The translations under genes were made by a program, and so were the position numbers. A stretch of 64,000 nt of DNA from Arenicola marina (Eukaryota > Annelida > Polychaeta > Arenicolidae), in the NCBI GenBank assembly GCA_964019135.1, contig OZ025255.1, positions 3,348,001 through 3,412,000 of the forward strand, written 5' to 3'. Shown here piece by piece: positions 14,045 to 25,245 of the stretch. The notes under the pieces were generated by a model. That model searched no databases, had not been told where the DNA came from, and saw only the letters and a program-made list of their open reading frames with translations. The first letter of the stretch is position 1, and each line of letters opens with the position of its first letter.

Positions 14045-16049
14045 TCCCACACCGGCCACACAAGGGCCGTAACTATAGCACACAGGCCATACAATGCCGT
14101 AACTATAACCCACAGGCCACACAAGGGCCGTAACTATAACCCACTGGCCATACAAGGGCCGTAACTATAACCCATAGGCAATACAAGGGCCGTAACTATA
14201 ACTTCAGGCCATACAAGGGTCGTAACTATGATCCACAAACCATACAAATGCCGTAACTATAACCCACAGGCCATACAGGGACCGTAACTATAACCCCCAG
14301 GCCATACAGGGGCCGTAACTATAAACTATAGGCCACACAAGGGCCGTAACTATAACCAACAGGCCATACCAGGGCCGTAACCTTAGCCCCCAGGCCACAC
14401 CAGGGGCGTAATTATAACCCACAGGCCATACAAGGGCCGTAACCATAACCCCCAGGCCATACCAGGGCCGTAACTATAACCCCAGGTCATACAAGGGCCG
14501 TAACTATGACCCCCAAGCCATAAAAGGAACGTAACTATAACCCCCAGGCCATACAAGGGTCGTAACTATAATCCACAGGCCATACAAGTGCTGTAACTAT
14601 AACCCCCAGGCCATACACGGGCCGTAACTATAACCCCCAGGCCATACACGGGCCGTAACTATAACCCCTAGGCCATACAAGTGCTGTAACTATAACCCAC
14701 AGACCATACAAGGGCCGTAACTATAACCCCCAGGCCATACACGGGCCGTAACTATAACCCCTAGGCCATACAAGGGCCGTAACTATAACCCACAGGCCAT
14801 ACAAGGGCCGTAACTATAACCCCCAGGCCATACAAGGGCCGTAACTATAACCCTCAGGCCACACAAGGGCCGTAACTATAACCCACAGGCCATACAAGGG
14901 CGTAGCTATAACCCACATACCATACAAGGGCCGTAACTAACCCACGGGCCATACAACGGCCGTAACTATAAACCCCAGGGCACACCAGGGCCGTAACTAT
15001 AACCCCCAGGCCATACAAGGGTCGTAACTATAATCCACAGGCCATACAAGTGCTCTAACTATAACCCCCAGGCCATACACGGGCCGTAACTATAACCCCC
15101 AGGCCATACACGGGCCGTAACTATAACCCCTAGGCCATACAAGTGCTGTAACTATAACCCACAGACCATACAAGGGCCGTAACTATAACCCCCAGGCCAT
15201 ACACGGGCCGTAACTATAACCCCTAGGCCATACAAGGGCCGTAACTATAACCCACAGGCCATACAAGGGCCGTAACTATAACCCCCAGGCCATACAAGGG
15301 CCGTAACTATAACCCTCAGGCCACACAAGGGCCGTAACTATAACCCACAGGCCATACAAGGGCGTAGCTATAACCCACATACCATACAAGGGCCGTAACT
15401 AACCCACGGGCCATACAACGGCCGTAACTATAACCCCCAGGGCACACCAGGGCCGTAACTATAACCCACAGGCCATACAAGGGCTGTAACTACAACCCCA
15501 CGCCATAGAAGGGCCGTAACTGTAACCCCCAGGCCATACAAGGGCCGTAACCATAACCCACAGGGCATACTACGGCCGTAACTATATCCCCCAGGCCATA
15601 CAAGGGCCGTAACTATAACCCACAGGCCATACGAGGGCCGTAACTATAACCCCCAGGCCATACAAGGGCCGTAACTATAACCCACAGGCCATACAAGTGA
15701 TGTAACTGTAACCCACATACCATACAAGGGCCGTAACTATAACCCACGGGCCATACAACGGCCGTAACTATAACCATCAGGCCATACCAGGGCCGTAACT
15801 ATAACCATCAGGCCATACAAGGGGCGTAACTATAACCCCTAGGCCATACAAGGGCCGTAACTATAACCCCCGGGTCATACAAGGGCCGTAACTGTAACCC
15901 CCATGCCATACAAAAGCCGTAACTATAACCCCAGGCCATACAACGGCCGTACCTTTAACCCTTAGGCCATACAAGGGCCGTACCTTTAACCCTTAGGCCA
16001 TACAAGGGCCGTAACTATAAGCCCCAGGTCATACAAAAGCCGTAACTAC
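14045..16049. repeat. 31-bp minisatellite array (B) at the 5' end of a gene 1 intron, about 65 copies
   Basis: The unit is about 31 bp, with core aggccatacaagggccgtaa followed by ctataaccccc. It begins only about 18 nt after the donor at 14027 and carries a donor-like GTAACT in every unit. A block containing the variant gggtcgtaactataatccac recurs with an offset of 452 bp (14567 and 15019), so there was secondary block duplication. The array ends at the left target-site duplication of the LINE. Confidence 0.95.
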
Positions 16050-16065
16050 AACTCTTTGCAACTCA
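16050..16065 (+). repeat. Left target-site duplication of Tx1-like LINE
   Basis: The 16-bp sequence aactctttgcaactca is repeated exactly at 21052-21067 after the poly-A tail. Removing one copy and the element rejoins the array end to intron sequence. Confidence 0.93.
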
Positions 16066-16484
16066 TCGCAACAAAACTATGCATCGAAGGAGCGGCTGAC
16101 ATGAGGATACAACGCTGTCATAGGCTCGGACCCACGCCCAATTCCGGATCCCAGCGCAAGAGTTCAAGGCCGATAATTGCGCGCTTCGCTTTCTCTGAGG
16201 ATCGTCAGCGCGTCTGGACAAGCAAGAAAAATCTACGCGGATCCAAGTTATTCATCGATGAGGACCACCCAAAGCTGATCCAGGACCAGCGACGCAAGCT
16301 GCTTCCCATCATGAAGGCTGCAAGGGCCGACGGCAAGCGTGCCTCGGTGATAGGGAACAAACTTTTAGTAGATGGGAAATCTTATGGGACCGACGCACTG
16401 GACACACTGCCGGAATCATGGTGTAAATATGTGAATCCGAGCGTAGATCACGGCTCACAGGCACACTTGCAGGTTGGTTCGTAA
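16066..16484 (+). pseudogene. LINE ORF1 protein, C-terminal remnant
   Basis: About 139 codons remain before the TAA at 16482-16484. The frame is open leftward into the target-site duplication, so no genuine start codon is left. The segments RCHRLG, RPIIARFAF, VWTSKKNLRG and LLVDGKSYG match the conserved C-terminal part of L1/Tx1 ORF1 proteins. These are RNA-binding chaperones that coat the element RNA. The coiled-coil and upstream part are lost by 5' truncation, so no functional ORF1 protein is expected. The group is clear from these motifs; the exact family would need a repeat-library comparison. Confidence 0.85.
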
Positions 16485-17224
16485 TTAATCGTCACGAGTA
16501 TCACCTATTGCATTGTTCAACCATTTTTGATTCTTGAGACTGTCCCCGGGTCGCCTACTGTGGTATTACACTCTGTATTTGCATAATACGTTACTTTTGT
16601 TTCACTAATGTGCTCGTCTATGTATGGTGTACGAAAGCTGCTCACATTTTGTCGGTTTCTACTCGATCTCTCAGCTGCCCCTGGCATGGCTCGATGAAGC
16701 TCAAACCAGATTAAAGGGGTGGTGCGGCGGTGCACTGACGTCCCAATGTAGGGTGCGTGTGATAAAAGGCCCAATAAGGCCTTTCGGTGTATAGGCCACA
16801 GTTCAAGCATTGTAGACGCGGTCATATTTGTCACCTGTTTTTTTTTCCACTGCCGATTATGTACATGGTCTGCACCGCGCGAGTTGTAAAATCGAGCGAA
16901 GTGAGCTAGTGGTCACGCTGGCGCTGCGGATGTTTGCTCAGCTCAGCTCAGATCGTGTGTTATCTCATGCGTGTTTTATGTTACTTGGCTGTGCTCTGTG
17001 AGATGCAAAGTCACCTGAATGTTGTATGCTTAAAATCGGTATGCCGGATGCCTTGCGCCCGACATTTGTTGCCATGTCTATGATCCTTTTTCCTATCTCT
17101 CACTGTCCTCTTTACTTTTACAGCGAGAGTAAAAACCTTGATATGCGTTACTTGGCAAAGTTGTGCAAGGGTATATTTGGATATATTATTACACTTGTGG
17201 TTGTATTTATCATATCACGTGACC

Positions 17225-20200
17225 ATGGCGTTGCTGCTCGAAGTTACCGCCTTTAATACCAGAGGGCTCAGAGATACCATGAAGCGAAGATGTATCTTCA
17301 GACACTTTCACACCTATTTCAGGGATTCTTTCATATTCTTGCAAGAAACACATAGCACAGAGAGTGACGAAAATGCATGGAGGCAAGAATGGGGAGGAGA
17401 TATAGAGTTTTGTCACTATACCACTGAAAGCAGAGGTGTCTGTATCCTGATTCCCAACTCTCTGGATTGCACGTTAATTGATCATACGCGCGATAAAGAC
17501 GGACGGTATCTTATACTGCACTATAATATGGATGAGAATGAATATGTTCTGGCTAATATTTACGCCCCCACAAAGAACAATATCTCCAAACAATGTCTAT
17601 TCCTGGAAGAATTCAGCGGTCAGTTGCGTAAGTTTCTGGGTATGTCACTTATAATAGGAGGCGATTTCAATGTAACTTTAAATCCAAAGCTGGACAAGAA
17701 AGGTGGAGTTGAGGAAAGCCATTCTCGATATCGGGAAAATCTACTTGAATTCTTAAATGAGTACGAGTTGTCAGATATCTGGAGAAATCAGCACACCGGT
17801 GTTAGGCAATATACTTGGTGCTCTCCAAAAGGAGCTATCAAAAGTAGGCTAGACTTTTTTTCTCGTCTCCGACTTTCTGTCGCCTTTTGTGAAAGGCACT
17901 CATATTGAAACCGCTATTATGTCTGACCATAGGTTAATCAGTTTCCGTTTACAGGGCGGTCTGCCGCAAAAAAAGGGACCGGGATTCTGGAAGTTTAATT
18001 CTAGCCTGTTAGGAGAGAAAACATATGTCTCAGAAATGAATGAGCTCTTAATGGTTGCTACGAAGAAATACGCCGATGTTGAAGATAAAGGTTTAAAATG
18101 GGACATGATTAAATGTGAGATTAGAAGTCACACATTAGCTTTTTCTAAGTCTCGAGCTAAAAGGCTCAGAAATCGCGAGACAGAGTTGCTGCGCGAGGTA
18201 AATGTACTTGAGTCCAACTCAGATGCCGACAACTCCGCTACAGATGTTGAACATCTGTGTTCTTTAAAAACTGAGCTAGAAGAAATAGCTAAAGAGCGAA
18301 CGAAAGAACCCCTTGTCATGTCAAAAGCCAACTGGGCGGAACATGGCGAAAAATCTTCCAAATACTTCCTGGGCCTATGTCGGAGAAATTATAGGAATAA
18401 GTGTGTGACCAAACTTAAGCTTGAGAACGGGAAAGCCATAACCAACCCAGTTGGAATACTAAAAGAGGAATTTACCTTCTTCCAGGCGTTGTACACCTCT
18501 CGACGGGTAAATTTGTCGCAAGCCAAATATGAGCCGCTCAAATCTTTATTTTTAGAAAACCCTGATATTCCCAAACTAAACCCAGAAAACCAGTCAGCCC
18601 TGGAGGGACGACTCACCAGCGCTGAATGCGGCACAGCGCTGCAGGATTGCAAACCTAACAAAAGCCCTGGGACGGACGGTCTAACATACGAGTTCTACAA
18701 GTTTTTTTGGCGGTACATATCAGCATTCGTAACGGATAGCCTAAATTACGCGTTTGATAACGGGAGACTCTCCACGGAACAAAAGCGTGGGCTCATCTCC
18801 CTCTTACCAAAGAAAGACAAAGATCGGACGCTATTAAAAAATTGGAGACCAATTTCTCTTCTCAACTCAGATTACAAGATCGGGGCTAAAGCCATAGCTA
18901 AGAGACTTCAGACCCACCTCCCCTCTCTCGTGAGCCCCGATCAAACTGGTTATATCAAAGGGAGATATATCGGGGAAAACATCAGGCAGATAACTGACAT
19001 AATGAATATCACGAGCTTAAGGCGAATACCGGGTCTCATTCTCCTAATTGACTTTGAAAAGGCATTCGACTCCATAGAATGGCCTTATATAGACGAAGCT
19101 TTATGTTCTTTCAACTTTGGTGGTAATTTCCGCAAGTATGTAAGAACTCTTTATGGAGATAGCATTAGTAGTGTATTGAATAACGGATTTATTTCAGACT
19201 GGTTCACACTTGAGAGAAGTGTCAGACAAGGTTGCCCTCTCGCGCCCTTTTTATTCGTCTTAACTGTAGAGTTATTAGCTATTGCCATACGGAGGGACAA
19301 ACAAATTAAGGGTATAAACTGTGGTTTCATAACCTCGAAACTTGCACAACTCGCAGACGACACTACCTGCTTTCTAGCGGATGTGGACTCAGCGAAAAGA
19401 CTATTAACCCTTCTAAACCATTATGCACAGTTATCTGGTCTACGCTGTAATCTAGATAAGACTGAGGCTATTTGGATAGGGGCCAATTCTGGCAAACCGC
19501 CTGGAGATCTTCCAGTTAGATGGTCATCAGCGAACAACTTCAGCACGTTAGGTATTAAGCTTAGCCCAGATGAAGTTGAAATGGCTCATCTGAATTTAGG
19601 AACACAAGTGGACAAACTAAAGAAATGCTTGAATATGTGGAAAATGCGGAATCTCACACTTATTGGACGGATCTTGATTGTTAAAACGCTTGCCATTCCT
19701 AAGCTCGTTTATGTATTGTCAAATATGCATGTCCCGCCTACCATTGTAAAAAACATTCAAAGTCTGGTTAATTCGTTTGTGTGGAAAAATGCAAGGCCAA
19801 AGGTCAAGCTTGATATATTATCGCAACCAATTAATAAAGGAGGCATGAAAATGCCCATCCTGGAAGTAAAGTTAGCATCTCTCCAACTGGGTTATGTCAA
19901 GAAATTGTATAACGGGGACGCTAAGGTTTGGAAGGAATGCCTTCAAGCATACTTCCCTCAGATGGGTATACAAGACCTGTTCAATACTAGATGCTGCATA
20001 CCCGATATGTATTTAGAATGTGTACCTTTATTTTATACAGATATTCTATCAGCATGGGCGAAGCTTAAAGCTAACTTTGTGCCAGAGAGTATTCCGGACA
20101 TTCGACAAGAAGTACTGTGGTTTAACCCGTTCATACAGATTGGCAACGAGTCGGTCCTCTACGGCAAGTGGTATAATTGTGGTATTGTTAAAATTAATGA

Positions 20201-20972
20201 CATAGTTGGAAATGACAATTGTTTTTTGTCCGAGGTTGAACTGGTAGAGAAATATGGGGTACATTTACACTTTCTGGAGTATTATAGTATTAGACAAGCA
20301 ATTCCTCGTGGCTGGAGAACACGCCTGCAAAATAGAAACTGTCTCCAGTCCTTGCGCCATTTGGATCTGTTATCTCTTTCGTGTAAATCTCTCTACGATA
20401 TACTTTCTTCTCGCCCATTAAGTTGTGTACAGATGAACAAGTGGCTTGATGCATTTTCGTTCCACGAATCAGATTGGGGCAAAATATGTTCCCTGCCTTT
20501 TAAATGTACCTTTGAAACCAAACTACAATCCTTTCAATATTCAATTCTTTACAGGTTTGCTCCCCACAACAAATATCTAAACACAATTGGGCTGGCGGAG
20601 AGTGGTTTGTGTGATTCATGCTCAGAGGTAGATACACTCATTCACAGATTCAGCGACTGTATCGCAGTACGTAGATTCTGGAATGCCCTCACAGAGTGGT
20701 GGCACCTAGCCACATCTGATACTGTAGCCGCTTCTACTAAGACAATCATTTTAGGATCCTACGATCAACCGGTCTATTCCATAAATAGTGCGTTCCTTTT
20801 AGCCAAATATTATATTCACGTATGTAAGTGTAAATCTGAGCCTATCAGGCTAAATTCTTATATATCCAAGCTAAAATATCATATAACAAACGAGCAGTAT
20901 ATCCTGTGTAAAAAAAATCAGTTAAAAGTCTTCATGTCTCGATGGGAGAAACTTTTATTTCTTATATCCTAA
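17225..20972 (+). pseudogene. LINE ORF2: endonuclease-reverse transcriptase, one frameshift
   Basis: The best start is the ATG at 17225 in a good context (accATGg), just before the conserved endonuclease motif TAFNTRGLRD. The endonuclease segment has QETHS, NIYAPTKN and GGDFN. At 17855-17861 a run of seven T shifts the frame within the SRLDFF motif; the remaining endonuclease motif (SDH) and everything downstream read in the other frame to the stop at 20970-20972. The RT has LLIDFEKAFDS (near 19040), RQGCPLAPF and the catalytic LADDTT (near 19350). A CDSC...H...C zinc-knuckle-like motif lies near 20610-20660. Allowing for the single extra base, length is about 1248 residues, normal for the group. 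The frameshift is in a homopolymer, so it could be a sequencing error and the element could be intact in ORF2. Confidence 0.9.
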
Positions 20973-21035
20973 TTGCCATGTATGTGTTTATGTATTACCA
21001 CAATCTCTTCTCATGTCTGTAACGCATCAAGGAAA

Positions 21036-21051
21036 TAAAAAAAAAAAAAAA
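21036..21051 (+). other. Poly-A tail of the LINE
   Basis: An A-run follows ggaaataa directly before the right target-site duplication, marking the 3' end of target-primed reverse transcription. Confidence 0.9.
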
Positions 21052-21067
21052 AACTCTTTGCAACTCA
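21052..21067 (+). repeat. Right target-site duplication of Tx1-like LINE
   Basis: Identical to 16050-16065. Confidence 0.93.
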
Positions 21068-21400
21068 CAGTATCATAATCATAATATATTCTATCTATCT
21101 AAAAAGCTAAATATGTCGCTGTCAATGTCAATCCATGTCAACTACAGCGTGTAATATGGTTATCAAAGAGGAAACTGTTTAGGTCGTCTATGATGTCTGT
21201 GCATGACTAATGCCTCTACTGCGCAACAAATTGATGCAATGTATATTGAGTATGCAATAACTACTGTACAGTTACGCAATTCGTGAATTCAAATCACATT
21301 ATGCTAACGATGGTTGTTACTCGCTTTATTGGGCATTGCTGCGCCTCGCAACGGTTACCTAGGCGACGCGTTAGTCTCTTGTATCACGTGGTCGTTACAG
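21068..21400 (+). other. Unique intron sequence before gene 1 middle exon
   Basis: AT-rich unique sequence with no open frame of note. It ends in the acceptor gtggtcgttacag at 21388-21400. Confidence 0.6.
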
Positions 21401-21474
21401 GGCAAGAAGGGGAAGCCAGGCTGGAAGAGACGCAAGACGGCAGCTCCCAGGGGCAAGAAGGCCGCGGCCACCAA
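21401..21474 (+). CDS. Gene 1 middle exon, lysine/arginine-rich
   Basis: This is a 74-nt exon between the acceptor gtcgttacag (to 21400) and the donor GTAGGT at 21475-21480. Entered in phase 0, as the exon at 13887 requires, it reads 24 codons (beginning GKKGKPGWKRRKTAAPRG) plus two bases. The two bases AA are completed by the first G of the exon at 23890. The cluster KPGWKRRK and nearby GKK resemble a nuclear localisation signal or nucleic-acid-binding tail. A minisatellite starts within about 15 bp of its donor. Function unknown. Confidence 0.72.
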
Positions 21475-23660
21475 GTAGGTAGCACTGCCACGTGGAGGAC
21501 CTCGTCAGGGGGGTCGGGTACAATGTCAGGGGGCTGGAGGACCTCGTCAGGGGGCTGGGGTACCATGTCAGGGGGCTGGAGGACCTCGTCAGGGGGCTGG
21601 AGGACCTCGTCAGGGGGCTGGAGGACCTCGTCAGGGGGCTGGGGTACCATGTCAGGGGGGTCGGGTACCATGTCAGGGGGCTGGAGGACCTCGTCCGGGG
21701 GCTGGGGTACCATGTCAGGGGGCTGGAGGACCTCGTCAGGGGGCTGGAGGACCTCGTCAGGGGGCTGGAGGACCTCGTCAGGGGGCTGGGGTACCATGTC
21801 AGGGGGGTCGGGTACCATGTCAGGGGGCTGGAGGACCACGTCAGGGGGCTGGGGTACCATGTCAGGGGAGTCGGGTACCATGTCAGGGGGCTGGAGGACC
21901 TCGTCAGGGGGCTGGGGTACGCCGTCAGGGGGCTGGGGGACCTCGTCAGGGGGCTAAAGGACCTCGTCAGGGGGCTGGGGGACCTCGTCAGGGGGCTGGA
22001 GTACGCCGTCAGGGGGCTGGGTTACCTCGTCAGGGGGCTGGAGTAGCTCGTCAGGGGGCTGGGGTACCATGTCAGGGGGCTGGGTTACCTCGTCAGGGGG
22101 CTGGAGTACGCCGTCAGGGGGCTGGGGTACGCCGTAAGTGGGCTGGGGGACCTCGTCAGGGGGCTGGAGTACGCCGTCAGAGGGCTGGGGGACCTCGTCA
22201 GGGGGCTGGGGTACGCCGTAATGGGGCTGGGGGACCTCGTCAGGGGGCTGGAGTACCATGTCAGGGGGCTGGGGGACCTGGTCAGGGGGCTGGAGTACGC
22301 CGTCAGGGGGCTGGGGTACGCCGTAAGGGGGCTGGGGGACCTCGTCAGGGGGCTGGAGTACACCGTCAGGGGGCTGGGGTACGCCGTAAGGGGGCTGGGG
22401 GACCTCGTCAGGGGGCTGGGGGACCTCGTCAGGGGGCTGGAGTACCATGTCAGGGGGCTGGGGGACCTGGTCAGGGGGCTGGAGTACGCCGTCAGGGGGC
22501 TGGGGTACGCCGTAAGGGGGCTGGGGGACCTCGTCAGGGGGCTGGAGTACGCCGTCAGGGGGCTGGGGTACGCCGTAAGGGGGCTGGGGGACCTCGTCAG
22601 GGGGCTGGAGTACGCCGTCAGAGGGCTGGGGGACCTCGTCAGGGGGCTGGGGTACCATGTCAGGGGGCTGGGGGACCTGGTCAGGGGGCTGGAGTACGCC
22701 GTCAGGGGGCTGGGGTACGCCGTAAGGGGGCTGGGGGACCTCGTCAGGGGGCTGGAGTACGTCGTCAGGGGGCTGGGGTACGCCGCTATGGGGCTGGGGG
22801 ACCTCGTCAGGGGGCTGGAGTACGCCGTCAGGGGGCTGGGGTACGCCGTCAGGGGGCTGGGGGACCTCGTCAGGGGGCTGGGGTACGCCGTAAGGGGGCT
22901 GGGGTACGCCGTAATGGGGCTGGGGTACGCCGTCAGGGGGCTGGGGGACCTCGTCAGGGGGCTGGGGTACGCCGTCAGGGGGCTGTGGGACCTCGTCAGG
23001 GGGCTGGAGGACCTCGTCAGGGGGCTGGATGACCTCGTCAGGGGGCTGGAGTACGCCGTCAGGGGGCTGGGGGACCTCGTCAGGGGGCTGGGGTACGCCG
23101 TAAGGGGGCTGGGTTACCTCGTCAGGGGGCTGGATGACATCATCAGGGGGCTGGGGTACGCCGTAAGGGGGCTGGGTTACCTCGTCAGGGGGCTGGAGTA
23201 GCTCGTCAGGGGGCTGGGGTACCATGTGAGGGGGCTGGGGGACCTGGTCAGGGGGCTGGGGGACCTGGTCAGGGGGCTGGGGGACCTGGTCAGGGGGCTG
23301 GAGTACGCCCTCAGGGGGCTGGGGTACGCCGTAAGGGGGCTGGGGGACCTCGTCAGGGGGCTGGAGTACGCCGTCAGAGGGCTGGGGGACCTCGTCAGGG
23401 GGCTGGGGTACGCCGTAATGGGGCTGGGGTACGCCGTCAGGGGGCTGGGGGACCTCGTCAGGGGGCTGGGGTACGCCGTCAGGGGGCTGGGGGACCTCGT
23501 CAGGGGGCTGGAGTACGCCGTCAGGGGGCTGGGGGACCTCGTCAGGGGGCTGGAGTACGCCGTCATGGGGCTGGAGTACGCCGTCAGGGGGCTGGAGGAC
23601 CTCGTCAGGGGGCTGGGGTAGCTCGTCGGGGGGGGTGGGGTGTAGGATACCTAGTACAGG
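21475..23660. repeat. 21-bp minisatellite array (C) at the 5' end of the next gene 1 intron, about 103 copies
   Basis: The units are variants of ctggaggacctcgtcagggg with an extra g. Three interspersed types carry gaggacctcg, gggtaccatg, and gagtacgccg or gggtacgccg. The array begins right after the donor at 21475, through a transitional gtaggtagcactgccacgtg. Because 21 is a multiple of 3 and most units lack stops, long open frames occur on both strands (up to about 423 codons on minus, repeating QPPDEVL). These are repeat artefacts. Confidence 0.96.
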
Positions 23661-23669
23661 GGGCTGGGG

Positions 23670-23862
23670 TACCTGTGATACAGATATCTGTAATACATAT
23701 ATATGTGATACAGATATCTGTAATACATATAAAGATATCTGTGATACATATAAAGATATCTGTGATACAGATATATGTTATACAGATACAGATACATGTG
23801 CCTGTGATACAGATACATGTGCCTGTGATACAGATACATGTGCCTGTGATACAGAGGTTACT
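23670..23862. repeat. Short AT-rich tandem repeats ending in three 21-bp units
   Basis: Units of the type tgtgatacagatatctgtaa grade into three copies of a 21-bp unit tgtgatacagatacatgtgc (23800-23862). This lies at the 3' end of the same intron, just before the acceptor at 23889. Confidence 0.9.
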
Positions 23863-23889
23863 GTTGTTTTCAATGGTTGTTTTCTCCAG

Positions 23890-24064
23890 GTCTAAATCTG
23901 ACGGCTTGTCACAGTATGCTGCCGGGCGCCAGAAAAAGCAGGTTGGTTCCTCTGCCTCGACCTCTGACGCCGGGCCCAGGGCGCCCTCTGGCGGCAGGAG
24001 ACCCGGCATGCTGGGCGTCAACAAGAGATCATTTCTGTCCAGCAGCACTTACTCGTACGTGTGA
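23890..24064 (+). CDS. Gene 1 last coding exon
   Basis: The acceptor is ttgttttctccag (to 23889). The first base completes the split lysine codon from 21473-21474, then 57 codons follow (starting SKSDGLSQYAAGRQKK) to the TGA at 24062-24064. The tail is Ser/Gly/Arg-rich and ends KRSFLSSSTYSYV; the last three residues S-Y-V fit a class I PDZ-binding pattern, though this may be chance. The window contains about 128 codons of this protein, with no recognised domain. The exact phase match across three exons is the main evidence for the gene model. Confidence 0.75.
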
Positions 24065-24630
24065 CGTCGTTACTCCTCGGCCAGCAGGATGTTGAAATAT
24101 TGGCGGATCCGGTGCAACTCGCGTCACGGCATAGACTACATCTGACGTCACAGCTCCAAATGGCTGTCTCACAAAAATCACAAAAAAATCACAGTCGCTT
24201 GCAAGGTTTAGTGAGAACAATTCAAGTTGATTTAAAGGGGTTTTTTTCTTGCCGCCTGGTGTTCGGTTTGTTGACACCAAGGTTTGATGTTGGGTTTGTT
24301 AGTTTGAGTTGCGTGTGTTCGGTTTTATTCAAGTTTCAGTGTTGGGTTAACTCACACAGTTATTTTAAAGGGTAAAACATCAACAATATCTGCAGGCATG
24401 TATATAGGCATGTATCGTAATTTTGTAAACTTTGTTTTATGTGATTTATGTGATATTTACAATATATATACAAGTATGAGAAGGGTACAAGCGACTATGT
24501 GTAGTTTATCCGAAATGTAAATGCAACGAGAGAAAGGAACATTTGTTTATGCGTAGTCATTTTAGTGTAAGCATAGGATGCGGGGTTGTAATTAAAACAC
24601 GTTTCTCCCAATAAAAAATTAAACTTAAAC
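24065..24630 (+). other. Gene 1 3' UTR
   Basis: Unique AT-rich sequence with no open frame follows the TGA. It ends in an AATAAA at 24610-24615, shortly before the next repeat array. Confidence 0.65.
24610..24615 (+). terminator. Polyadenylation signal AATAAA of gene 1
   Basis: This is a canonical hexamer in cccaataaaaaatt, followed 15-30 nt later by T-rich sequence (attgttttttattg). It is about 550 nt after the stop codon. Confidence 0.6.
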
Positions 24631-24654
24631 ATTGTTTTTTATTGCGTTATATTG

Positions 24655-25245
24655 TATAGAATGTCGCCTCCGTCACCCAGAATGTAACCTCCGTCACCCC
24701 GAATATAGCCTACGTCACCCAGAATATAATCTCCATCACCCAGAATATAATCTCCATCACCCAGAATGTAGCCTCCGTCACCCAGAATGTAATCTTTGTC
24801 ACCCAGAATATATTCTCCGTCTCCCAGCATATAATCTCCATCACGCAGAACATAATCTCCATCACCCAGAATGTAGCCTCCGTCACGCAGAATATAATCT
24901 CTGTCACCCCAAATGTAGCCTCCGTCACCCCAAATGTAGCCTGTCACCTCGAATGTAGCCTCCATCACCCAGAATATAATCTCTGTAACCCAGAATGTAG
25001 CCTCCATCACCCAGAATATAATCTCCGTAACCCAGAATGTAGCCTCCATCACCCAGAATATAATCTCCGTCACCCAGAATGTAGCCTCCATCACCCAGAA
25101 TATAATCTCCGTCACCCAGAATGTAGCCTTCGTCACCCAGAATATAGCCTTCATCACCCAGAATGTAGCCTCCGTCACCAAGAATATAATCTCCGCCCCC
25201 CAGAATGTCGCCTCCGTCACCCAGAATGTAGCCCCCGTCACCCAA
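24655..25245. repeat. 21-bp minisatellite array (D), left part
   Basis: The 21-bp unit is cctccgtcacccagaatgta with g, or with taatct endings. The same array resumes at 26458 after a LINE fragment. Open frames such as GYILGDGDYILGDG are repeat translations. Confidence 0.95.

Larger units (their letters stand above)
16066..21051 (+). mobile_element. Tx1/L1-group non-LTR retrotransposon, 5'-truncated, about 5.0 kb
   Basis: The element lies in sense orientation in a gene 1 intron, between perfect 16-bp target-site duplications, and ends in about 16 adenines. It has the C-terminal part of ORF1 and an essentially full-length ORF2 with apurinic endonuclease, reverse transcriptase and a C-terminal CCHC-like motif. 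The 5' UTR and N-terminal ORF1 are missing, as is usual after incomplete reverse transcription. The RT strings GYIKGRYIGENIR and RQGCPLAPFLFVL and the box LADDTT fit the L1/Tx1 group rather than CR1 or RTE. Perfect duplications and few disabling changes suggest a recent insertion. Confidence 0.93.

Noticed and set aside
16517..16834. 105-codon minus-strand open frame inside the LINE
   Set aside because: It lies antisense in the element between ORF1 and ORF2; no independent support.
21384..23621. Collagen-like or Pro-rich open frames (QPPDEVL, GLEDLVR) on both strands
   Set aside because: They are phase translations of the 21-bp intron array. Both strands are open at the same place, which is a property of the repeat.
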